Source: Phorcus lineatus (Eukaryota; Mollusca; Gastropoda; Trochida; Trochidae). From it: DNA of 64,000 bases. Where the stretch lies: assembly GCA_921293015.1 (NCBI GenBank), contig OV121086.1, forward strand, positions 35,525,194-35,589,193. Reading direction: 5' to 3'. The translations under genes were made by a program, and so were the position numbers. The notes under the pieces are model-generated. The model did no database searches, was not told the origin of the DNA, and worked only from the letters and a program-made list of their open reading frames with translations. Below are positions 13,835 through 25,700 of this stretch, one piece after another (the first letter of the stretch is position 1; each line of letters begins with the position of its first letter).

Positions 13835-13918
13835 ACCTTACAACGAACGGCAATGCAAGCTGTTATTCCCGGTGTGAGGTGATATAACAGCAAATTACCT
13901 GTCTACGAACCGTTAACA

Positions 13919-15824
13919 ATGGCTGGTCAGTTCACGGTTGACCACTACGATATCTGTGAAGGTTTAGAGAAGGTTCCTGTTTATTTTGAAAATAAGACAC
14001 AGTTGACTACAGGCAAAGATTTCAAGGTATCCCTCATATTGAAAATACGAAATTTTCTAGACTTACGTTTTGTCTACTCTGTTGTATAATTTAATGGCAG
14101 GATCACAGGGACTTGTATCGCGGAAAATGAGAATATGATTATATAATTAAAATAAAAAAATGACATCTCATCTTATTATTATATAATTAAAAATAGAAAA
14201 ATTATATCTCATCTTTATAAAGATGAGATGCCATTTTTTATTTTAATTATATAATAATATTCTCATTTTCCGCGATACAAGTCCCTGTGATCCACTCAAT
14301 CTATAGGATCTATGAAAATAAACTTTTTAAAATTTAATTGTGCTGTACCATTTAACTTTTTGTACGAGTATTTTCAAAATTAATTATAAGTAATATTAAA
14401 AGCAGATTCTATTCTTATTGCAAAATTTCATTCCAATACATTGTTAGCATTCTTTTTATCTTAATCCTTATCAACCAATTTCAGACCAATTACTGATTAA
14501 GTTATACAGGACTGGAGTCAAGTTTATTTCTTTCTTTCAACCTATATTTCTTGAGTGATTTGCTACACACCTACGTAGTGGCATTTAAAATAAATCACTA
14601 TAATTCACGCTTTTCTTCAATAAGTAAATAATGAAGCTGATTGTCATTGTCACTGAAACATTATTTAGATTTAATTAATAATTCATTTTAGAAAAAAAAA
14701 TCTTATTCAGTGCTGGACAGATGCTTCAAAGAAAGTAAATCAATTGGAATAGATTAAAAATCTGGACTTGCTTTTCGAGCTTATAGTGAAGAAAAGGTGT
14801 CATTGTAATGAAAAAATGTCTTCGGTCAAATTAAACATTTTTCATTTTCATCAGTTTTCATTTCACACAGCTTTTACCTATTTGTTTCATCTTAATCCAA
14901 AATTAATCCAGTCTTTTGAAGTAGTTTCTGAAAATATTACGATTATTAAGAGGTACTCATTAAGCTGTTCGAATCTCATTTCCCAAACTTGGTGCCTTTG
15001 ATTTAGTTGAGTTTGTTGAGGTGTCTATTGATTACAGTTATTTCTTTTAAATTTCCATTTTTTTTAATCGGTTTCAGTATGTAACAAGCAACATCCCACA
15101 TGGTGACTTGCCTTTAGATGACTTTGAAACCCAGCTTTGTGGATGTGACTGTTACATGTCTTGCACTGAAACCTGTCCTTGCATTTCACGATTTGGACCA
15201 AATTACTCTGCAGATCACAGAATTCTACCAGAACTCCTTTCAGCCTCCTCAGTGAAGCCTATGACAGAATGTAACAACAAGTGTTCATGTGGCAATGCAT
15301 GTATCAACAGATTGGTGCAGCGTGGAGTTAGTGTAAATCTACAAGTTTTCCAATCACCTCTCAAAGGATTTGGTTTAAGAACACTTGAATTCATTCCTCA
15401 GTTCTCATTTGTGTGTGAATACGCTGGAGAAGTTTTAGCTGTTGAAGAAGCTAAAAGAAGACTTAACATACTGAAAACATGTGACATGAATTACTTGTTT
15501 GTATTAAAAGAACACTATGCTTCTGGCACGATTAACACATGCATTGACCCAAAAAGTACTGGCAATATTGGGCGGTTTATTAATCATTCATGTGACCCAA
15601 ATTTGACAATGGTCACCGTCAGAGTTAATAATAACGTCCCAAAGTTGGCTCTGTTTGCTAATGCGGATATTCCGGCCATGACGGAACTTTCATATGACTA
15701 TGGTGGACAATCTGGAAGCAGTCAATCTGTCAACATGGCTGATAGCCAGTTAAAGAGTTGCTTATGTGGTAGTAGTAAATGCAAGGGTTATCTCCCCTTT
15801 GATCCACATGTGTTGCTGAAATGA
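13919..15824 (+). CDS. SETMAR: SETMAR-type histone-lysine N-methyltransferase, two exons, complete
   Basis: Exon 1 is 13919-14026 (36 codons, donor GTATCC) and exon 2 is 15078-15824 (acceptor GTTTCAG), giving 284 residues. The order is pre-SET, SET, post-SET. The pre-SET zinc cluster starts at residue 57 (CGCDC, then CTETCPC) and resumes as CNNKCSCGNAC near residue 101. The SET domain has GFGLRTLEFIP, CEYAGEVL, GRFINHSCDPN (catalytic/SAM block, about 199-211) and ELSYDYG. The post-SET cysteines are at 264, 266 and 271 (CLCGSSKC). The closest match by eye is the SET half of human SETMAR, a nuclear histone methyltransferase reported to act on H3K36. The mariner transposase half of the primate protein is absent, as expected outside anthropoid primates. 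The start codon ATGGCT directly follows a promoter with E-boxes. The intron holds a foldback element. The gene is divergent from the dystroglycan-like exon and tail to tail with SUMF1. Confidence 0.93.
14100..14293. mobile_element. Foldback element (MITE-like) in SETMAR intron 1
   Basis: Two arms of about 75 bp are nearly perfect inverted copies. The outer sequence is GGATCACAGGGACTTG at 14100, with its complement ending at 14293. The arms meet around an AT-rich loop that holds a third, short copy of the CATCTCATCTT arm end, making a nested palindrome around 14207-14231. There is no coding content and I see no clear target duplication. A transcript crossing it would form a long hairpin. Confidence 0.8.
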
Positions 15825-15829
15825 ATAAA
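15824..15829 (+). terminator. Poly(A) signal overlapping the SETMAR stop codon
   Basis: The stop codon and an AATAAA hexamer share a base (TGAATAAAG). If it is used, the 3'UTR would be only some tens of bases long. No other AATAAA lies close downstream, but a distal site cannot be excluded. Confidence 0.5.
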
Positions 15830-16323
15830 GTTTTTCGGGGTTTTTGATGGTGTTCTTTGTAATCCACCATGATATAGGAATATTTGATGCAGCAAGTCAA
15901 CCTTGCCCTTAGGCTAGCATGCTCTTTATGCAACCTGGATTGAGATGCAAGGGTGATCAACCTTGGTCACCCAAGGATTAAAAGCTTTGAAACAAACCAT
16001 CTTCTCCTGCATAGCCTTAAATTGCACTAGTCTCAATCACTGGCTAATTTAAACCTTGCTGCCAACAAGTTAAACTTCTTGTTTTGAGTGCAGTGCCCTC
16101 CTCAGAAAAATGTTGCAGTTCTCATATTTCTCATTTGGCTATAGCAATCCGTTGTAGCAGCCTTGGAAACAAGCACAGAAAAGTATGAATATACATAAAG
16201 GCCTATCTTAGTAAGTAATTTGGGCTAGCATAAGAATAGGCCATGCGTGGGAAGATTGATACTAACATAATTTAGTATAGATGTTCTTACAGCTCACTCA
16301 CTCCCTTCTTAGTGACAATGGCT

Positions 16324-16407
16324 ATATACTTGATTCTTTTACAGGGTATACACCAGACGTGACTGGTGTACTCCGGGTCTGTTACAGGCTTAAATTGAAT
16401 CAAGTAT
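16324..16407. repeat. Nested hairpin
   Basis: ATACTTGATTC pairs with GAATCAAGTAT about 80 bp away. Between them TACACCAG-ACGTGA-CTGGTGTA is a perfect 8-bp hairpin. No transposon ends are evident. Confidence 0.6.
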
Positions 16408-17229
16408 GTTCGTCTACGCACAGGAAGCAGTCATATCTCAGAGTAGATTCAAAATACTTTCCATCTATATGATACATATTATTTAAACATGAAATATGAA
16501 TTAAACATGAAATATGAATTAAAATGTCACTATCAAGTTATGGATAGTATTTGATAATCATACATATTGTCAATTAAGTTCTTTTGATTTGTTATTTCAA
16601 AATGGAGAGTTAAACTTTAAAGAGTTTTGGAGTAGTTGCAATGAAAATATTTGTCATCCATTATGCGCCAGGATTGCCTGTCTCTTCAAACCAGCGCATC
16701 CGGTGTACGACTGAGGTATACACTGGGTGTCAATAAGTGGTTTGCCTTTGTTATTTGTGGCGGTGTGCCCTTGATAGTGCGTTCTGTCACTAATCAAGCA
16801 TAAACTGTGGATGTTGGCTAACTGACTAATCATATATCAATCCCTGATGTTATTTTCTATTCATTTAGATGAAGTATTGTTTTGAAATCTGGATTTATGT
16901 CTTGGTGTGATGTTATGTAAATACCTGCCGGCAATTCAAAGAAAACAACAAGAGAGGATTTGATTTAGAATGTATTTTTTTCAGAGATGTATCCTTCCTG
17001 CCAACAGAATCATGATTCTGATAAATGCAAAGTCAGTGTATCCCAAACATACTTTAAATACAGTTTTAACAGAAAGTCATCAGAAAAAAAATCTCATGAT
17101 TTCTTCATTTTATCATACCATATACAACATAATAAGTGCCCTCATCCAATGAGTGTCCCAAACTATGTTTTACTCAACTTTCTCTCAAAACTTGGCCTTT
17201 GTGTAAGCTAGTCAGTTTCACTGAAAAAA

Positions 17230-17252
17230 TATTCTCTCTCTCTCTCTCTCTG
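17230..17252. repeat. CT microsatellite
   Basis: This is a short uninterrupted CT tract downstream of SETMAR. Confidence 0.9.
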
Positions 17253-18232
17253 ACTCTTGTTCATAGTCTTTATCTGCCATTACTCAGGGATCTAAAGTAC
17301 ATCAAGAGTGTACATTTTGCATGGCTTGAAAAGGCATAGTATTAGCAAAAAGATATTTAATTTGTAAGACCATTCCAATAATTCATGAAAAAATGGCAAA
17401 TAACCTCTTCAAATGAGCAATAAAAAGAACAAGATTATATTAGATGACCACTTGACTGTAAATATCATATAACAATTTAGTTAAATATTTTTGTTAAATG
17501 TTTGGCATGTGAGTGCACACACATATTTATTTATTTTTTTAAATAATTTGCATCACATTTAAGATAAGAAAAACAATTGTCTTAAATCTTTAAAATGTCA
17601 TGGAAAGTGATATATAATAACAACAATATTATGCATAAAATATGCGTACAGTTTGATATGTATAAAGCAATGAGACCTATGAATGAAATCCTTTTACTAT
17701 TTTGTTTTTTTTACTATTACTGAGTCTCATTGGCACTCGATTTGTCAAAAAAGACAGACAGAATTGTTAGCCATTATTGCAACTGGCACTATATGAAATC
17801 AACCAGTAACTTTACGACAAAATTATAAACAAAGGACAGAATATGTCAAGAAGCAAACTGGGACTATAAATGGCAACACACTTCAAAATGAATCTAATAA
17901 TTCTTGTATATGTATATTCTCAAAATATAGATGTAGAAAATAGAAAACAATTATGATTTAACATTTATACATAAATGACATTCCAAAATTAACAAAAACA
18001 TTGATAATATTTAAAAGTCTCCAAAATCTGATGATGAAATTCCATATACAATATACCAGTATCTGTATGGATTGTCATCATGCTGAAATTGTAATAAAAA
18101 ATGAGGGAGTTCCTGTTAGTGGTTTAAGGGCATCAATGTTATAAAATTATTTCTTTTTGTGGGTATATCAAGCATGTATTTATAGCAAAGACATACAAAT
18201 GGGAATATCCCCCTGAATTTTGGTTCTTAAAA

Positions 18233-18482
18233 GATACCCAGCAATACTGACCCTTAGGAAGACTGTCCTGTATATCATATTTCAGTATAGTTGATGTCAT
18301 GTCATGTAAGATATACCTATAAAGAATTGCCCTAATGATAATCACTAACAAACACCCAGCAATACTGACCCTTAAGAAAATTGTCCTGTATATCATATTT
18401 CAGTATAGTTGATGTCATGTCATGTAAGATATACCTATAAAGAATTGCCCTAATGATAATCACTAACAAACACCCAGCAATA
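18233..18482. repeat. 118-bp tandem repeat, two copies plus start of a third
   Basis: Units start CCCAGCAATACTGACCCTTA at 18237 and 18355, and a truncated third copy is at 18473. The copies differ at only a few bases. Confidence 0.95.
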
Positions 18483-19772
18483 AATTCATGAATCTAAAAT
18501 AAAGACTGTCATGAATAACAGGTGGTAGTCAGAAATAAGGCACTTGCAATTACATGGAAGCTTACAAGAGTTGCTTCCCCTTCCAAACATCATCGTAAAC
18601 ATATTTTGTATGAAAGTCCTTCATTAACCATGCTATGTTGGAATGCAGACCTTTCAGATGACATGTGTATTCCAAAAGATAGACTAGCTAATGATGAATA
18701 TAGATAGTTTACAAGTCTACTTGTAGTCTACCTGTTGGCTATACAATGAATCATTGGAAAAGATGATAGTTATTGCTTTCAATGAGGTTGGGAAGCACAA
18801 TTCTGTGGTCAGTCAATTCATAAAGCTTTTCTCAAAAACTATTTTATGTAATTGGTTTTCTAAATGAAAAGATTTCTGAGATCATTCACAAATACTGAGG
18901 CAAAAATTGTAAAATGATGTTCCATACTGAATAGATGAATAAATGCTATGCTATTATCCTCAACCAGAGAGTGTTTAGATGAATCAATGAAACAGAACCT
19001 CCCATGTATACTATTTGCAATACCTTCTCCATTCTCTACCCAAAGAGGTGGCTTAAGTCATATCTTCCTAGGCTAACCTCTGTTTCAATTCAAGCACTTT
19101 CTTCTTCTGAATCTTTATTTTTCTTTGTGAAATTGCTCATGTACTACAATGGGTGGCTTTGTAGAATCTTGAATCTTAAGTTCAGGAGAATATCAAAGGA
19201 AAGATGAAGATAATTATGTACAATGTATTACGTAGAGTCAAAATGATTCCTAGCTGTGTGTAGAAAGTAAAAATGGTTCTTGGGAATTCCACTATGGGAA
19301 TTCCAGCCAAGGTACACTTTTTTTAAAAGGTTTTCAGGTCAATTCAACCACTCAGTTTAATTGGTGTACACAATTCAATGGTGGGTAATTTCAGTACAGA
19401 TTTCTTTTTATGAAAAGTCCCAGTGAAGAGCATCAGAAGATTAAGCCCTACTGAGGAAGCCTCTGTGGGTAGAGAATATACCTTTTTATAATATCTTCAA
19501 TGGATACAATACATGCTAAATAACTGTAGGGCACAACTTCCTTGTGTAAGTAACTTATTCATGTCTCATGAAACTCTAGTTTGTGTTCTAGTTTTAAGTT
19601 TAAATATTATACTAATTATAACCTTCCTTTGGTAATCATTATTTCATATTAATTGAAATAAGTATTTATACAAAATAAAAAATGAGTTTAAACCTTTGAG
19701 GCAACAATATCCCATGATAAAATGATAGATGAAATGGTCATTTAAGTTCTCAAATATATATGATTTTACTTC

Positions 19773-22700
19773 TCATTTTTTAGCATTCATTAAATATTTT
19801 GGTTTCTTGTCTGCTGCACATCTAAATCCAAGATTTGCTGCTGAGCTGTCAGGCGTGTTTTGACTTCTTGCTTCACAGCGGTATCGGTAGCAGTACGACT
19901 GAAATAATAAGACCAGAGGTTGACATTCTAAAAACATAATAAGAAATATAAATCAACATAATTCATAATGCCATATGTATGCTATCATTTAGAAATACAG
20001 AAATTGGGGGGAAAAAGGAGAAAAAAATATTATCCAACTTCAAAAAAACTTTTTTTCTAAGCTTATGAGTATCATTTCATCCAAAAATTATGTTTGTTAT
20101 CAAAATATCTTTTAAACATTAACTATGATGATCAATATTTTCACAATGTGATAAGCCTGATGTGACCAAACTTTCCAAATGTTTTTGAAATACATTGAAA
20201 TTACATAAAATTCTATCGGATGTAAAATGAAATGATATTTAAATATTTTATAAACTAGATATCTATGAACATAAAAATGATGCATAAAATAATGAAATCT
20301 CTTATCAGCTGACCTTGTGACACTGAAATGAACCACCTTTCTTCACTTTGTCTGTACCACTGCTTGGTCCTTTCTGAAAAAAATAGGCAACGATTGATTA
20401 TCCTTTCTGTAGCTGCTTCAACTTTTTATCCCCCGCCCAACGTAGTTGGTGGGGGATATTGAAATGGTCTCCGTCCGTCCGTTCGTCCGTCCGTCCCTCC
20501 CGATAATGTTTCCGGAGCACAACTCCAAAACTGTGAGACCTAGCTCGACGAAATTTGGTATGTGCAACGGGCATCATGCAGAGATGTGCCTATTGGGGTT
20601 TTCAACTTCTTTGCATCTTTATTTTTACCCGTTTCCATGGAAACGTAACATAGGATTTTGTTTCCGGAGCACAACTCCAAAATGGTGAGACCCATCTCGA
20701 CGAAACTTGGTATGTGCAACGGGCATCATGCGGAGATGTGCCTTTTGAGGTTTTCAACTTCTTTGCATTTTTATTTTTACCCGTTTCCATGGAAACGTAA
20801 CATAGGACTTCGTTTCCGGACCACAACTCCAAAACTGTGAGACCTAGCTCGACGAAACTTGGTATGTGCAACGGGCATCATGCAGAGATGTGCCTTTTGG
20901 GGTTTTCAACTTCTTTGCATCTTTATTTTTACCCGTTAATGTTTCCGGAGCACAACTCCAAAATGGTGAGACCTAGCTCAACGAAACTTGGTATGTGCAA
21001 CGGGCATCATGCGTAGATGTGCCTTTTGGGGTTTTCAACTTCTTGTATTTATTTTTCTAAGATACTTGTGACTGTTCAAATACAATAATATGCAGGACAG
21101 TCGGGTTAAATGTATCACAAAAATGCATCACCAATATTTAAAATTGGTAATAACAAGTCACTACAACATCATGATTTCTTAAAGGTTGTTTGTAGAAAAA
21201 CAACATGATCACTGTTCAATATTCCACAACTAGTATCCTTAACTACCCTTTCCCTTTGGCGGGGGATATAGCTGACTCTGTCTGCTTGTTTAATTGTACA
21301 ATGTTTCTCTTTTTTCTTTTAATTACATCACCTTTATCAATTAGAAGGAGAAAAATATATATGCTCTTGGTCAAATAATCACTCTGATGGCGTTAAAAAT
21401 GATTTAATATAAGACTTATCAATAAAGCCTTGTCTAGTTGTCAAATCTAAATCAATAATAATGTTATCCTCAGTAATATGTTTCAATGTGTTATATACTA
21501 ATGACATATATGTATAAGCTGGAATGCCCCTCGTGAAAAATAGCCTCTCAAAGGAAGAGGGATATCCCTAAAAGTTAACTAAACACATGTAAAAACAGCA
21601 TGTGATTTCTGAAGGCTTAAATTTGGTATGTTTGTACTGCTGAGTTCCAAGATTATACACAAAAATTATGGATAAAAGTGTTAAAGAGTTATGATACAGA
21701 GTCCTAATGTTTTGCTTGTTCAGAGAATCAGAGTTTATGATATCGGTGAGCAGTAACTCACGGGGTTGTCCTTGAAGTCCGGGGAGTGTTTCGTCTCCCA
21801 CCAGTCACTCGTCCACTCCCACACATTGCCGATAATGTTCTTCACTCCAAACTTGTTCTGTTCAGGGAACGCAGTTACCTGGAAACACAAAGACATATAT
21901 TACAAGTTACAACAGGTGCTAAAGACAAGGTAGGTTCTTTGAGGGTAATCATTTCAAAGGTTCCACATTGTACAGTTTATTTTTTATCATCATTCTTCAT
22001 GGGGAATGTTGTCACTTTCAATAGACATGTGACTGATTTTATCTTTTTATTTAACCCTTCCGTTGCTGAATATTATTTTGACCAGTTTTGCCCCCGTGGC
22101 TGAATTTTCCAGCACTCGCCTCGCTACGGTAATAACGCAATTAGCCCCTGTGGCTGAATTATTTTGCACCGCGAATCGCGGCTGTTTTTTCGATAAATGG
22201 TGTATTCACATGGCGGATTACGGGTGAAACTGACCGTTCGATACAAAAGTAGCCCGCCAATCCCGTACACAAATGAACGATCTTTATCCGACACTTTGAA
22301 TGAAATTTTTATCTTACCTAGAACGGTTTCTACAACTGAAGTAAACTTGTTTTCAATTCGGGCGCCATAACTCAATAAATTCCAAGAGCGCATGCGCGAA
22401 ATCAAAACGAAACTAAAGATGAATTGTTCCTCTTCACATCGATATAAAAATTATTTTTATAATATGTCTGGAACGAATTTTACTAAATTTTAAAAATTGT
22501 CTTCATTTCAAACATTATAAAATCATTTAATCACTGAGTGCACACATGCAAATTATATACTGAATTGAAGCTAATTTCTTGCTCTATATATCACGATAAA
22601 TTTTATTACGATACGCCATCCTATACGAAAGATATAAATTACGAAAACAGGGTAATGAGAAATCCCGATAACGTTCCGACCCCACAGTAATATTACTAAG

Positions 22701-25700
22701 CTAATAGCCCCGGGCAAACGCACGCGCTCAGCGCGTGCAGGCGGGATATCCCCGTTGAAACATACACTCACACACAATATAAATTGTCTTTATTTCCAAC
22801 TTTATAAATCATGTTATTCGCTTTGTATACATGCAAATTATATATGGAATTGAAGGCAATTTATTCTTCTTTACGAAGAAATAAATCATAACAATCTTTT
22901 GCACTGTAATTAGAACTTATTACCAACGAAACGTGGGTATAGCTAGTAATAAAGTCTTTGATAATCGCCTTACTGCAACATATGTCGCATCGTTTCCACA
23001 CGTTTTATTTTGATGCAAATATGGGCAAATTTCACATGAAAATGAAGGTATTTATTTCTGCTTTACGATGATATGTAAATAACAAATATGTCGCTTGGTT
23101 TGGAATATATAAAGTTTGCAAAGATGGTACCCTCGGGTATTTTAGAACAGATTTTGATAATTGCGACATCACTAACCGCTCCTTTATTGTCTAATTGTAA
23201 TTTGCAAATTTTATATAGAATTGAAGACGATCCTTTCCTCTTTATTGTGATATAAAAAAGATGATAATGCGCTCTGTCGTTAAATGGATAGGAAGTGTAA
23301 AAAGCAGTTGAAAAAAAATCGCTTCTCGGTAAACAAAATATGAATAGAGAAATTGTCTGTTTGTGCGATGCTCGCCCGGTCCTTTCTGATTTTCTTGTAC
23401 ATACCAATTTTATATGGCAGTAAAGATCATCCTTTTCTCTATATTTTGATATATGAAATTGCAAAATTTACCGAGAAGTTTATGTGATATAAAGTGCGAG
23501 AAAATGGTAAAAACGTAAAGAATAAACAAAAGTCACAATTTTGCGGAACTTGCTGTATCTTAATTCTATATGGTGTATATAATTTTTTTATATCAAATCG
23601 AAGACAATTATTCCTTCTTTATCACGAGGTAATCAATTTCAAAATACGCCTAGATGTTGAGAAGATATGAGCGAAAGAAAGGCACGTGTCAAAATCGCCG
23701 TTCAGTTCACATGATTTGAATCGAGAAATTAGCTTTTTGTGCGGCGCTTGCCGTGTCTTTATTTATTTTTGCGCATGTACACATTTTAAATGGAAAGAAA
23801 GACAATCTTTCCCTCTGTCTTATGATATAAAAATTGTCAAAATACGTTGAGCACATGATGTAAAATTGGTGTGACAAAATGGTGTAAAACTAAAAATATG
23901 TAAAAATCACCTTTTTTGCGGCACATGCTGTATGTAGTTATGTATTTTATATTGAATTGAAGACAATTTTCTGCTCTTTCAAATGATCCAACTGGTATTG
24001 AAATCCGCCCAAGGGTTCAGAGCATAGGGCGTGCGATATAAGGTTGTACGTTTGGTGTGAGTGCAGGCTTGTAAGCAAACGATAGTACGCACGGGTCGGT
24101 AAGCTCGTGCGAGCGGGGAGAAAGTGCCCTCAGGCTGTTAGCACGTGCGGTGGGGAGTGGGGGAAAATTGAGTGATTTTAACGCTTATTTTCGGTACGAT
24201 AAACATTATCAATGCTCGCATAACTTTCGGAGCATGTTCGCGCATTATTTAGAACACCAACGAAACAAAACACGGTTGCTTGGCGACGAAAATACAAGCG
24301 TTGAACTGAGACTACTGCTAGGCAATAAATTTCCGGGCTCCGCTACCGAGACCCGCGGTCATAATTAGTTAGCGTGAGAAAAATAGAGTGTGCTACTCGC
24401 ATCCCGCTAAGAGGACTTGCGGGCAAAGCTAATTTCATCCCGGAATATTCCGGGACCCGCATCTTAAGGGTTAAGTTTTATCTTTTGAGAGAAATAGAAA
24501 TGCAACCAATATAACACTTGTAGACACTAAAAGCTTTAGTTCTTTGAGGGGAATAGACATATGACTTTTCTAACAACACTTGTGTTAGATAGGAAAGTTA
24601 TTTTTTTTTAGAGTTTTTCAACATGTGACTACCGGTAATATTACAACACTTTTAGATAATCAAAGCTTTACTTCTTTGAGCGGAATAGACATATGACTTT
24701 TATCAGGGGTGTAGGAACAGGGTGGGCTTGGGGGGCTTAGCCCCCCCCCACTTTTTTTCGAAATGTTTTTTTTTCAAAATGACTATTTTTCCCTTTCTGC
24801 TACATATTTCCCAATAACTGGTGTAGTATTGTTACAAAACAGTTACTATGCACTACTTTGAGGGTAGTTCTGAAACTACTCTGAGGGTAGAACTAAAACA
24901 TCCAATCAAACAAGGAATTAAACTGACTTCAGTATTATGTCCTAATTGATGATAAGATGGGATAAGCAGCCAGCTAGTTTACTTTTTTTTTTTTTTTTTG
25001 GTTACAAAATTTCAATTCAAGCCCCCCCACTTTCAAATTCGCTCCTACGCCCCTGTTTATAACAACACTTTTGTTAAATCCAAAGGTTTACTTCTTTGAG
25101 AGTTACCAATATGCGACTTATTTCCAATAACTGTAGACAATCACAGTTTTACTTCATTGAGATTAATAGACAAGTGACAAATATAACTTATTGATATGAT
25201 GAAGCAGGATTTGCAATTACATCAATCTTTAAACCTTTCAAACTTTAAACCCTGTGACCAAGTGCTTAATCAAACTTAAGACTAAAATGAATATCCCTGA
25301 AACAGCCAATGGTAAAAATAGGAAGAGATTGAAAACCCCAAAAGTCATATTATACATGTTGACTGTTCAATATTCCAAGTTTTAATGAGCCAGGCTTCAT
25401 GGATTTTTACTTTTGGTCCAGAAAAAATAGCTCACACGCAGAGACGGATGGATGGACGGATGACATTTCTATATCCCCAAAAACCTCCATTGGCAGTGGA
25501 TAATGACCTATTTAAATCTTTATCTAGGATTTAAACCCTGTTCCTATGTGCTATTTAAAACTTAAAATCTGACTTATTGTACACCAAACTTACAGGACAT
25601 GTTCCAAAATAGCCATCCTCTTCAGTATTTTCTTTAGGAAACTCTCCCTGCCATATGTTCATCCAGTGCTCATTCTTTGGGTTTACCTTGTTGCCCCATG

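Larger units (their letters stand above)
15830..18232. other. Intergenic DNA downstream of SETMAR
   Basis: Apart from the hairpin at 16324 and the CT tract at 17230 I see no gene or mobile element here. It lies between two convergent genes. Confidence 0.5.

Noticed and set aside
16680-16745. Second hairpin-like stretch after SETMAR
   Set aside because: Pairing is short and imperfect, with no relation to the clearer hairpin at 16324.
21786-22103. 105-codon plus-strand ORF
   Set aside because: It is the antisense shadow of SUMF1 exon 6 running into the intron.
23063-23464. 133-codon minus-strand ORF
   Set aside because: It lies in the repeat-rich interior of the TTAA-flanked element and matches no transposase motif.
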